The notes under the pieces were generated by a model. The model was not told where the DNA came from. It was given only the letters and a program-made list of their open reading frames with translations, and ran no database searches. Source: Rotaria sordida (Eukaryota; Rotifera; Eurotatoria; Philodinida; Philodinidae). From it: DNA of 64,000 bases. The position numbers were made by a program, and so were the translations under genes. The stretch spans positions 1-64,000 of the forward strand of contig CAJNOL010001439.1 in assembly GCA_905250125.1 (NCBI GenBank), written 5' to 3'. Below, one piece after another: positions 12,819-22,666 of the stretch. How positions within the stretch are numbered: position 1 is the first letter of the stretch; each line of letters begins with the position of its first letter.

Positions 12819-12849
12819 CTGATGAAGGACAATTCTGTTCCGAAACGTC
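12819..12849 (+). ncRNA. Hammerhead ribozyme motif of Penelope-like element
   Basis: CTGATGA (12819-12825), a stem II of GGAC with GTTC, GAAA (12842-12845) and CGTC (12846-12849) occur in the exact order and spacing of a minimal type I hammerhead. Penelope-like elements are known to carry such ribozymes in their terminal repeats, with a very short self-complementary stem III such as ACGT, as here. Stem I pairing is weak (TT with AA, then mismatches), so activity is uncertain. Confidence 0.7.
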
Positions 12850-13078
12850 AACAAATTAATTTATATAATTTTAATAGAATTTAATGAATTTTAACTTAAC
12901 TTATTCTTATTTAACTCAATATTAAATTTTATCATTATAGACTTTACCTTTTTTATTCCTATTACATTAAATTATTTGATATCGTTAAATTAATAGATTA
13001 TTTCATAATAAAATAAAAAATAAATTCAATAACAGGAAGAGAATTTATTTTAAACAAATTGATCATAATGTCATTATC

Positions 13079-15106
13079 ATGAATGATCTTGTGAAAAAAG
13101 AATTACTTCGTATAGTAGATATAAATGAACTTATTAATCGATACAAATCATCCAATAAAACTAGTTTATTTCGTAATGATAAAAATTTAATTAATATTAT
13201 GCCATTTACTGATGTATATACGAATATGAATTGTAAAGGACAAAATTTGGATTTGCATTTTCAAGAACTGATCATATAGCAAATTTAATTTTCATGCAAT
13301 CATGTTCAATCTATATTGGTACTTGTCGACACTGTAAGTGCATTTATGGACCATCATCAATTCTTGATCAACATACTAATCAGATAATTATTACTCATCA
13401 ATTAATTCAAAGCGTCGATTATGTTTATTTTTCTGGTGATCTTGTTTATTTACGACAATTGTTGACAATTTTCAGCAATAGTTTTATCCATGCTCACACA
13501 ACATTTGAAGATTTTGCTGAAAGTTACATATCAACCCTTAGTGATCTACATCCATATCAAGTACCAATGTATTCACCAAATACATTTGCAAAACATTTAG
13601 AAATTGTTTGGCTATATTATGAACTCAGTCGATTTATTTTTATTACTACTTGTGAAACATCAGTCAGCTTTCCAAAATCCTTTCAACCAGAAACAAGATC
13701 AATATTTATTGAAAAGAACTTACCTGTTTTATTTCGCATCTTTACTGTATTTTGGTCAAACCATCATATTATTAATGGGATTAAATGTAAAGAAGAATTA
13801 TGCTCATGGGTTATGCTGATTGATGGTCGTCAAAAATGCACACGTATTATATGTCAATTTGACAATGTAACCAACATGAGTCATCCAGAGATGGGACCTG
13901 TTGTTCAAGGTTGTCCATATGCACCAAGAAGAACAAAAAAAGATGAAAAAAGAAAAGGTAAATAAATTAATTTTAATAGTCATTATGTTGGAAATCATTA
14001 TATGTAGGCATGCACCAAAACCAAAAGTTTTGGTTTTAGTGGTATTACTCATTGTTGTGAGATACTTCGAAAAACATCATAGTTTAAAAACCAAACCATA
14101 TGAAAACCATCACTGTCAAAACCAAAACTTTCAACACCAAAACCATATCAAAACCAAAACTTCAAAAGCAGCTTTGGTTTTAGTGCATGCCTAGTTATAT
14201 GAACTTTTACATTCCAGATCAATTGGGTTTTTATTGTTCTCATCATGCAAAATATATTGAGAAAATGAAAAATGGTGAACAATCTTATACAAATGAATAT
14301 AAAGAAGCAAATAAAATTGATCAACAAATAATAGCTGATTTAGATAATGAAGATATGTGCAATGTATAGCGAAGCGAGATCGGAATAGATCAGAAGAATC
14401 TATCATTTGGTTTACTTGTAACTTTCTTATCTTGTAATGTGGTCATCGGTTTTACCGAATCAATCAAATCAGAAGGATGTCGTCGAGTTACAGTAAGAAT
14501 AATTGAAGGTTTTCGTACTAATTTATTCTGCTTTATTTTTATTACAGGACCACTTATTAATCATGTTAAAATCTGGAGCAAATCTGCCTGATGCACTAAT
14601 CTATGATAATGCTTGTGCATTGCGTTTATATTGGCATAAAGTTTACGAATAAATTGTACAATTTACAATTGGTGTTAGATTGTTTTCATCGTAAAGATCA
14701 TACCAGACCAATGTGCCAAAATATAATGAACCCTGATAATAATGAACATGGTACAAAATTTAAAAATATTAACACTTCTCTTTGTGAAGTGTTTTTTTCC
14801 TTTTTCACAAAATTTCATTCTTCTTAAAGAGGTTTTAACTATCCGACCTCAACTTTATTCTCGTTAATTCTTTTCCATTTGAAAAACAGCTATACAACCG
14901 GTATTTAGACAAATGATTTTGGAGTTGGACATCGATTTTTTGCTCAAAAAATTGAACCACATTTTATTAGTTCTTGTATTTTTGAAAGTGTATATTTTGA
15001 TCTCAATGAAAAATGTGAAATTACGAAAGAAAAAGAATGTAAAGTAGAATCTCTTGAACGCAATTATGAAGAACACGAACGTGATGATGAAGAAATGATT
15101 GAATGA
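13079..15106 (+). pseudogene. KDZ-type transposase relic
   Basis: A long, discontinuous coding region. Cys-cluster segments resemble those associated with KDZ (Kyakuja-Dileera-Zisupton) transposases: GTCRHCKCIYGP and, later, DGRQKCTRIIC. Downstream come DALIYDNACALRLYWHK, then VLDCFHRKDHTRPMC, then NTSLCEVFFSFFTKF, which I read as the Asp/Asp/Glu-bearing core blocks. One 55-bp GT-AG intron (14493-14547) joins RRVT to DHLLIML in frame. Damage: a frameshift at about 13250-13265, a TAA at 13963-13965, a small insertion at 14005-14193, a stop at 14367-14369, a further frame change near 14650 and a stop at about 14824. The tail is Glu-rich and ends at 15106. The KDZ assignment is from motif memory and is moderately secure; loss of function is clear. 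Confidence 0.7.
14005..14193. mobile_element. 189-bp hAT-type MITE inside the KDZ relic
   Basis: The ends are TAGGCATGCACCAAAACC and its imperfect complement closing in GTGCATGCCTA. Eight-base flanks ATTATATG (13997-14004) and GTTATATG (14194-14201) match at seven positions, a typical hAT target duplication. Removing the insert plus one flank restores the host reading frame (HYVGNHYMNFYIPDQLGFYC). The interior is made of repeated CCAAAAC units. Confidence 0.85.
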
Positions 15107-15754
15107 TTGAACGAAAAACAAATAAAAGACAATTTTTTTTGTGTAACAGTTGTGTTCTCTGTAGTATAATTTGTGATATTTCTTGTAACGTAATTATCTG
15201 AACATGTGATAAAAAAAAGAAAGTTGTCTATACATCAATTTGTTATTTTATTACGAAGATCAAGTTTTCATAGCTGTTCTTTGTTTTCTTTCATTTGCAT
15301 ACTGAAGAAGATCAAATTTGAAAAGTTGCCGTTGTTTTGATCACTTTATAAGAGAAGAAAGACGTATTGGATTAGACTATCTTAAAAAATATCGCAATAT
15401 GCACAGAATAAAATGTAAATCTATGCTAGCACCTTCTAGCATCTGATAGCCCTTCTAATCCCTGGTAGTCCCTGGTCAATTAGCTGGAACATATTAATAG
15501 AATTTGAATTATTTTATAATTCATTTTTTTGAATTACTATGTAATTCATTTCCGTCATCCAGTGATTTCAGCGTTATTCAGTTAGTCTCTCGACTATTTC
15601 ACTTCAATGGAGAGCTAAGGAAAAAATGTAATAATAGAACTCTTAAGATATCCGTCGTATCCCTTGAGAAAGAACGAAACATGTGTCGTTTCGATCTCTG
15701 AGTTTTAAAAATTATACTATCTATTTCTAAGTTTTGATTTATGCATCATGACAG
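15107..15754. other. Intergenic stretch, no gene seen
   Basis: AT-rich. A degenerate repeat of CTAGCA/CCCTGGTAG-like words lies at about 15424-15485. The open frame 15504-15701 has no recognisable content. Confidence 0.4.
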
Positions 15755-15815
15755 TTTGTAAACATGCCTGATAAGGACTGTGTGAACAGCAAGCGAAACG
15801 CGTCGTGTGATTCAC
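15755..15815 (+). ncRNA. Hammerhead-like motif, copy 1
   Basis: GTAAACATGC (15758-15767) is followed by CTGATAA (15768-15774), a CTGT/ACAG hairpin, GAAAC (15795-15799), then GCGTC and GTGTGA. Five base pairs of stem I form between ACATGC and GTGTGA, including two G-U pairs. The core has A in place of the essential G of CTGATGA, and the base of stem II is decayed. Confidence 0.5.
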
Positions 15816-16910
15816 CGAGACTCTTATCATCTATAATAATCTATACAATTATAATTAAAAATATTGGTCTCGACTGCGTAGAAATTGCTTTTTAATATGC
15901 ATGTTTTTTGTTCTTATGTGGATGGTCGTTCTCTACGCCGCAGTCTTGATGGAAAAAAGAAAACTAAATATTGATGAAATTTCGTACCATGGACATATAA
16001 CAGACTGTAAATTTCTGAAAACTGGAATATATCAGTCTATGTACGTTATTAACAGCTCATATTTTGAATTAGTTGATATAACAGTGAGCACATTGATATA
16101 ATTTGGTTCAGATCAATCACTTTAGCTTACAGTATTGCATCTTTCACTCTAAATTATATGATGTTCGTGTTGTCTTTCTTTACTATGAAATACTTTTGGA
16201 AATAAAGTATGAGTCGATGGAACAAAGCGAAAGATATAGTGCAAGTAATGTGTAATATTTTATTTATATGTGAAACTCCGTTGGATGTATTTTGTCTTGT
16301 GCTGCTTATATACAAAAACGCTAACTTTTTCCAGCTGTCTTTATACTGGAAACTAAACACAATATCAAAGCTTCTATGAGTTAAATATAGGAATGGGTAA
16401 TAAACACTGTACTTATGAAGAACTATTGCGTTGGAGTCATTGTTATTTTTGTCCTTATTATCCGAGTCACGACTTTCAACGGCATCAGCACCACCAGTTG
16501 GTTTTTCCATAAGGCCATATTAGAAATCATCCTCAAATTCGAGCAATATATTTTTGGTTACTCTGGCCATTCATTTAAATGACAAGACAAACGAAATATA
16601 TACTTGAACACTTTATTCTATACTTATCTATTGTAGTTTACTCTAATCAAGAAAAAACATTGTATCATTTTTTTTTGCTTTCTTAAATAAAGCTTAATAA
16701 TATTAATTTCTGCTGTACATAAAGAACAGAAGATATCATCAAATTATGTGGATGGAACGGAAAGAAGTAAGTGTTGGTATGATCGTAGCTCTACAACCAT
16801 GTGCCACATCCATACCCAACTCGCACGCATATGCACATGCACAGACTTATTACAAAATAGTTCTGAACTTCTTCAAATTATTGGTGAGTTTTGGATTTAA
16901 ATATAATAAT
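15816..16910. other. Intergenic stretch, no gene supported
   Basis: It contains a degenerate G/C-arm tract at about 16746-16850. Open frames at 15901-16101 (+) and 16154-16510 (-) have no recognisable domain. Confidence 0.35.
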
Positions 16911-17414
16911 AGATTGTAAACATATCAGACAATAGATTCATCAGCAAGGTCGCAACGCATCCTGTCAGATTTTCAATCTCGAAAATCTTTAACAATCTAA
17001 ACATACCTCATCCATACGTTAAGTACGGATGAAGCGTCGTGTGATGCTTGCAATTTCAACTGTATATTTTTTATTACTTTCAAAATAAGTTCTATTACGT
17101 TTATATTTCATAACTATTTTATTGATTTAAAGAGTTTTGATTTGTATGCAAAAATAGTTCGTAAACATGCCTGATGAGGAGGACTGTGTAAGCAGCATTC
17201 GGAACGGTTCGTGTGATGCTTTGAACTTCAACTCTTATATTTCACTATTATCTAAATAATAATTTCATGTTGTTATTTGGATTAATACGAATTGGTCTAT
17301 AACTTCTTCGAAAATTTGGAGCTTTAGATTTATATATGTACTTATAGATTGTAAACATGCCGGTCAAGTCCCTTAGGCAAGGATGAAACATGTATCGTGT
17401 GATGCTTTCAATCT
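16911..17414 (+). repeat. Cluster of four hammerhead-like units (copies 2-5)
   Basis: Units at 16911-16979, 16993-17056, 17151-17228 and 17346-17414 share the frame AGATTG-TAAACATGC, core, GTGTGATGC, CAATCT, in which the outer words pair to extend stem I. Copy 4 keeps a perfect CTGATGA (17171-17177). Copy 5 keeps a GTCC/GGAT stem and GAAAC (17385-17389). Copy 3 keeps GCGTC before GTGTGATGC. Copy 2 is the most decayed. Sequence between copies is partly alike (AACTTCTTC and TTTTGATTT words), which suggests diverged tandem monomers and not chance motifs. Confidence 0.55.
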
Positions 17415-17751
17415 GAAAAAAATCTTAATAATAAAGTAAAATCGAAGAACTTTTAGTTTTGTAGTAACTCTCTACACACCCACACTCACACTCAGCTCTT
17501 TCATATGATGAAAAATTATTATTCATACTCTTTGAAATAAGAGCAATAACTGCATGACAAAATATTATATGCATCGAGGAAGAAACCAATATGACGTGTA
17601 GTCATGCATGAATGATTTTCTTGTCTAGCTATATTTACATGTTTTTGTCTTCATTCTATTCACTTTTACTTTACATTCCCAACATCAATCTACTTTGAAG
17701 GATACAGATCCATAAATCACAGAACGATCATCATCAACATTACCAAAATCA
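17415..17751. other. Upstream region of the ZZ-like gene
   Basis: A C-rich telomere-like tract (ACACCCACACTCACACTC) lies near 17475-17493. The remainder is AT-rich, with no gene seen. Confidence 0.4.
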
Positions 17752-18000
17752 ATGGCTCAAGTAATCTTAGTACCAGTACAACAATGGGCATGGGTGATAC
17801 GAACACCACAATGGGTATGGACATATCCAGTAAGACGCAATAATGGCTGGTTTTGTGACAATTGTGACAAAAAGAATCGAAATCGTCGTTTTGCGTGTTC
17901 TGAATGCTTGCTTAAACACAAACATTACGATCTTTGTGCAGATTGCATTTCCAAGGCTCCAAAAATACATAATCGCAGACACCATTTTGTGCAAATATGA
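17752..18000 (+). CDS. Small ZZ-like zinc-finger protein
   Basis: An intronless 82-aa protein. The N-terminal third is rich in Trp, Val and Pro with no clear fold. The rest is one zinc-binding module: FCDNC, FACSEC, LCADC and a closing HNRRHH supply the Cys and His ligands in ZZ-type order. ZZ domains fold around two zinc ions and usually bind protein tails such as histone H3 or N-degrons. Here the domain stands nearly alone, unlike the large ZZ proteins of animals. The ATG at 17752 is the first in frame, and an AATAAA at 18125-18130 could end the transcript. Function beyond zinc-dependent protein binding cannot be inferred. Confidence 0.7.
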   Translation: MAQVILVPVQQWAWVIRTPQWVWTYPVRRNNGWFCDNCDKKNRNRRFACSECLLKHKHYDLCADCISKAPKIHNRRHHFVQI

Positions 18001-19080
18001 GTTCGGCATGGCTTGACATTCATATTTCCTTTCTAATTCTTAATATTTTATAACACTGAAAATGACACAAAGTATTTCCATGGAACCTTGTGTTGTAAAA
18101 CTTCGCTAGTCGTTTTTCTTCTTTAATAAATTAAACAACTAATTTGGTATTGGATAGTAAGAGAGTTAATCAGATGAATATCAGATGTGCTTGATGTGTA
18201 TATGGTTTGAGTGTAGTTACTGACTACATTGAATGGACTTAGTTATGTAACTGAACTTTTTCTTGATTTTAGTTCTAGATACTGTGTCTGTTTCAAGAAA
18301 ATATAAGAAAAATCCATTGAGACACTTGCTATGCCACATAGTCCTATTGATGATTGACATGTTTCATACAAAAGATCCAAGAAAAATTACAACAAAAGTT
18401 AGAATATGTACTCGATACATCCGACGCTCTTAATACAGTAAACATAATACAAAATAAGAGAATAATATTGACCGATAGGAAAATATTATTGAGATGTTTC
18501 GTGAACAACCATTCACATCATCGTGAAAAGTAAAAAAAAGACATGCGCTGATTGTATTTTCTTCCGTTCTTCACAAGTTCTTTGCTTGTTTTTTTGTATT
18601 ATTTTTATGTACCTTTACGTTTGTCTTTACCATTGATTGATAATGCGAATAGTTATTCATGAAACGTCTCAATAATATTTTCTTATCGGTGTACATTGAT
18701 CTCTTATTTTGCATCCAATGTATTCACCGAGTAATTATAAAACTTAATAAAATAGTGAATATATTTCAATTTGCAGCGGAAAATGGTATTGAATTCAGTG
18801 AAATTTTGAGACTCATGGGAACTTCTTTGCTCAAAATTAGAGGGAGTTTGTGTCGATAGAACAAACGATAAATGGTTATGTATAGATTTTGCCGAATGTT
18901 AATGTATTGTTTGTATATGCAACTTTTCTCTCGAGAAACATAAAATGATAATAACTTTTAATGTGCATTTTTATCAACTGTTTTTAATTAGTGAATTTTC
19001 TGCTTCTAGATGCCATTAGATATCATGTGTTGTTCGTCCACTCCTTTATATAATATCACTATTGAAGATTTAACAATACT
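18001..19080. other. Intergenic stretch, no gene seen
   Basis: AT-rich with minor open frames such as 18659-18859, none with recognisable motifs. Confidence 0.4.
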
Positions 19081-19084
19081 TAAA

Positions 19085-19500
19085 TTAATTCAAAAACAGA
19101 TTAATCTATCTTTTAACGAAGAAAACAAATCAATCTACTAGTCTCAACTCTCGCATTTCAGCAATCGACCTAGTCGAAAGTTAAATTATGTATAAAAGTG
19201 TGCTTTGATTTAAATAAGTAATTAAATGCAGAGTTTAATTGCACTGACACGTTTCGTACTATTTATTTATGTAATAATGAAACTCAATCGAAAAACAGAC
19301 TGATCCATCTAGCTCGAAGAAAGACAAATACAAACTGCTATTCTCAACTTTTTCTTTTCGGTAATCGAGTTTCTTTTTGTCGAAGTTAAATAGCTATGCT
19401 GAAATAATAATTTATTATAATTTGCATAAGATATAACTTAAGAAATGTACAGTTTAATTCACTGATACGTTTCATGTGATTTATTGATATAAAAACATTC
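19085..19500. repeat. Diverged tandem duplication, about 210 bp per unit
   Basis: Unit 1 (19085-19280) and unit 2 (19290-19500) share ordered words: AAAACAGA(T/C)T, TCTCAACT, GTCGAAGTTAAAT-like, CAGTTTAATT and ACGTTTC(G/A)T(A/G)(C/T). Divergence is considerable, so the duplication is old. No coding capacity. Confidence 0.55.
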
Positions 19501-21096
19501 ATCAAGCTGTGCTTTTTAGATTCTAGTATGTTTACAGTTTAAAGAAAAAACTGACAAAATTCTCAAATGAAACCATGAAAAGAATAAAAAAGAAACACAA
19601 CTTTCACATACACCTTATCATAAGGAACGCAGACAAATAATTAATTGAATAAAATTGAAAGAAGTACGTGCAGAAAAATGAATGACTTCTATAATGAATA
19701 TATTATTAATTACATACAATAAAATAAAAAAGTGTACTCGCAAAAAAATTAGAAATAATTACAACGAAAAAAAAATTTGAAAAAGGTTATTTTATTATTC
19801 GGCTCGGTCAAATGTTTTATTAGATATACTCTGTTCGTAGAGGACGACATAGTTCTTATGCACACAGAATAATCATTGAATTTTAACATCTCGTAGATAA
19901 ATACAATGTTGGAAAAGATACATTAAATTATACATCTACTACAAACATTGGTTTAATACTTATGTAGTGCGTACAATATCAGAATTAAAGAAAAGACGAA
20001 CCGTATCCATTATCTCCAAACTGTCTTACAACGTTTAGCAGTTAGCCTTAATTCTCACATTGCATCAGACAAGTCGTGATGACCTATTTCAAAGATAAGT
20101 TTTTTAATTAAAATATTCCTTTTGAAAGCCTTTGTCACTTTTTTTTGTCAAAACGTTTAGTTAAATTTCCAAAAATTTTACTGCTTAAGAATTTTGCTTA
20201 TTTATAATGCAGAGTCCTGATGAGTGTTTAATTTTTGAATAAATAATAAGAAACGCGTTAGCGGAATAAAACTGTATTTATTTGCCATTTAATCTTTAGC
20301 AAAGTACATTTATATTTTATTTTGTGGGTATGGATGTGGGTGTGTGGGTGGTTGTTGGTGTAGTTGCAGAGCAGATGAAAACCAAAGAATTGTTGCAATA
20401 AGAAAAAGTGAATAAATAAATGACAGAAATTGAAATGTAAAAAGAAATCTGTAAGTATTGAATAATAAATTTATTGAGTATTTCAGGTTCAAGATCTCAA
20501 CATAGAAATGTGGCGTTCGACTTCACCACTTCTATTTCAAGGCATTGCTGGTCGCTTTCGACTTGTTTGACAACATCAGGAGTGTATCTTTCACGCATAT
20601 TGCCATTTTAAACAAAACTTCGTGTAATTAATTTGTTCGGTGGTATCGATCAGTTAATAGCTTCGGCTAAATTTCGATCGTCTACACTCATTCAACTAAA
20701 TGCCTTCGATTGGATTGATGCAAGTATCGACTTTTTGGATGAAACTTACTTTCCATCTCTTCAGTTCTTATCAATAAATCTTTACAAGGAAACAACAACT
20801 GATGAAGTTTTACGTATAGAACGAACAATAGAACGAGGTTTTACTCATTTATCAAATTTAATCAGTCTTCATTATTATAGTTCAATGACAAACTATGATT
20901 TCACTCAAATCATCAAACCAAATCAATACGCATGCTTTTTAAATGTTCATATAGAACAGACACGAATAATTGTTTGGAAATAAAAATATTTGTTTTTGTT
21001 TTTCTCAATAAAATTTCAAGAGAGAAAATTCAACAGAAGATAAACGCCTTTTTCTAGTCAGAAGAAAATGAGTAGTCAAGAAAACAGATTAATATA
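19501..21096. other. Intergenic stretch with a G-rich telomere-like tract
   Basis: A single-orientation G/T tract (GTGGGTATGGATGTGGGTGT) lies at about 20324-20360, without an obvious C-rich partner. A weak protein fragment at 20633-20983 is listed separately. Confidence 0.4.
20633..20983 (+). pseudogene. Possible F-box/LRR-type protein fragment
   Basis: About 115 residues are open, with leucine-spaced segments such as FPSLQFLSINLYKE and GFTHLSNLISLHYY that resemble the repeat portion of F-box/LRR proteins. There is no F-box, the 5' side is interrupted by stops, and no intron signals rescue it. I cannot name a family firmly. It may be a chance frame. Confidence 0.3.
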
Positions 21097-21098
21097 TA

Positions 21099-21669
21099 CA
21101 GGATGATCCAAAAGTAACGACAACTTTTCAAACTTTTTTTCTTTATAAATCCATAGTATGATCTCATATTTGAACTATATATACTAGATAAGAATACTGA
21201 GAAAAAGAGCTTCTTAGCAGCCGTTGATTGTACGAATTCATCGAAAAACATACGAATATCTTTCGTACACTCTCATGTAACTGTCACATAAGTTTGTAGT
21301 TTTTTTTTGTAGTATTGTGTTTTTATCTTTTGGACTATTCGCATAAAAATCTACAGAATGATTTGAATTCTATTGATCTTTATGTTGTTTCAGACTTATT
21401 GTGAAGGAAACTACTTAAAAATGAAATATAATGAAACAAGACATTGATTTCGATTAGACAACAGCGAACCTATGCGACAGTCATATAAGATTATACAGAA
21501 GATATTCGTTTATTTTCCGACAAATTCTTACAACCAAAGACTGCTAATAGACTCTTTCTCTGAGTATTGTCATCTAGTATATGTAGTTTAAACATAAGAT
21601 CGTACTATGGATCTATACATAGAAAAAGGTTGAAACGATGTTGGTGTTCTCTTACTTTTGGGCCACTCC
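21099..21669. mobile_element. Mariner-like foldback element, about 570 bp
   Basis: The left end CAGGATGATCCAAAAGTAA and the right end CTTACTTTTGGGCCACTCCA are inverted and flanked by TATATA on both sides. The CCAAAAGTA core is typical of mariner termini. Inverted similarity extends about 130 bases inward (CCATAGTA(T/C)GATCT(C/T)AT and ATACTAGAT words pair). The centre is about 280 bases with no transposase I can read. Confidence 0.8.
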
Positions 21670-22116
21670 ATATATATCTATTATTTTTCTACGTTTTAGT
21701 ATACTTATCTGTACGAATTGAATGCAATAGCTAATGTAAGAATATATTGTTGAGAAGAATGATGATTTTTTTAAGCTCATTAATGGTTTGTAAGCGTAGA
21801 TTATTTAGAAAACATCTAAAATTATGTTAAACGATGTTTTTTGAACAGAGATGGAATCAGTACTGATCAGAGATATGCACCGCTCCTAAAAAATGTCTCG
21901 CGGGGTTGGAATATCTGAGGGTGTGAGTATAGGTTTAGATGATGAAATGCCATCCACATCCAATCCATACCCACATCTAATACGCATAATTACTATTCTT
22001 TATTTTTATAAAATATCATCTTGGTTATTTTGATGAGAAAAAGATGATAAAAACTTTAAGATAAGACGTGAGTTAATAGAGTAATTTTTTTTTTATATTC
22101 CTGATAGATTCTTCGG
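21670..22116. other. Intergenic stretch with one inverted tract
   Basis: Holds the telomere-like tract at 21917-21978 (GAGGGTGTGAGTATAGG, spacer, CATCCACATCCAATCCATAC). Otherwise nothing is supported. Confidence 0.45.
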
Positions 22117-22456
22117 TCATGTTGACTTACTATTGTGCCGTTGTTGAAGAGTTAAATAGATCAAGTGTTTGTTTTCGTCTTTGTCAAATTCCACCCAATC
22201 GATCTCGAAGCAAATCCCCGGAAATAGTAGCTCTTCTTCTTCATGAGGATATCTGAATAATGGATTTAGATCAACAGTAAAAGCAGTTCGAATTTCTATA
22301 ATAAATAGAAGATTGTCGAATCGCTCGGCCACACTACAGTTTCGACTACAAGAAGTAAACACTTGAAAGGAGCCCCTTAGTTTTAGACCTTTTGAGAAAT
22401 CGTTCTTGAGCGAATTAAGAAAATTATCAGATAGTTGGGCACAACGGTTAGTTTTT
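22117..22456 (-). pseudogene. Arginine ADP-ribosyltransferase (ART) fragment
   Basis: Reading the minus strand from about 22456, an open frame passes NRCAQLSDNFLNSLKND, then GSFQVFTSCSRN, then FRYPHEEEELLFPGICFEI and ends at 22117. This order (an Arg block, a Ser-like block, an Glu-rich turn followed by LLF) is that of arginine-specific mono-ADP-ribosyltransferases, which move ADP-ribose from NAD onto protein arginines. The usual STS reads TSC, and the N-terminal portion is missing: an A-run precedes the fragment with no convincing acceptor. A GTAAGT near the 3' end (about 22126) could be a donor, so a further exon is possible. Bdelloid genomes carry many such genes. Confidence 0.6.
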
Positions 22457-22666
22457 TTTTTATATATTCTCGATTTATTTTATTATTATAAATTTAGAAA
22501 AAACAAGCATGATTTCACTCGAAAATGGATATCAATTGTAACATTGAGCTAATTTTCTAAGGGAATGTTCATAATAACTGGGCTCGCAAAATTCTTGTTT
22601 AAATTGATTTTTGCAGTGTAATGTGAAGTTGAAATTTAACAATAATGGATCAATACCTATAGAAAT

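Larger units (their letters stand above)
11762..12849 (+). mobile_element. Penelope-like retroelement, 5'-truncated, decayed
   Basis: The element begins in the reverse-transcriptase thumb region (NFLGATLTRSEIDNKIDIRW, then FRKTTAADKPLNY), so the catalytic RT motifs are absent. That frame ends at a TGA near 12056. Coding resumes one base out of phase and runs to 12558. The second part contains a linker and a GIY-YIG endonuclease domain (IIYKIECTCSAIYS followed by GLINRIKQHE), matching the RT-to-GIY-YIG order of Penelope-like elements. In the first motif the normal YIGET reads YSNET, so the nuclease is probably also damaged. The 3' flank holds a GC-rich hairpin at about 12662-12740 and a hammerhead motif at 12819-12849. 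It is a dead copy that cannot move by itself. Confidence 0.85.

Noticed and set aside
16154-16510. 118-aa minus-strand frame starting MEKPTGGADAVESRDSDNKD
   Set aside because: Acidic start looks gene-like, but no domain, splice partner or downstream continuation is visible.
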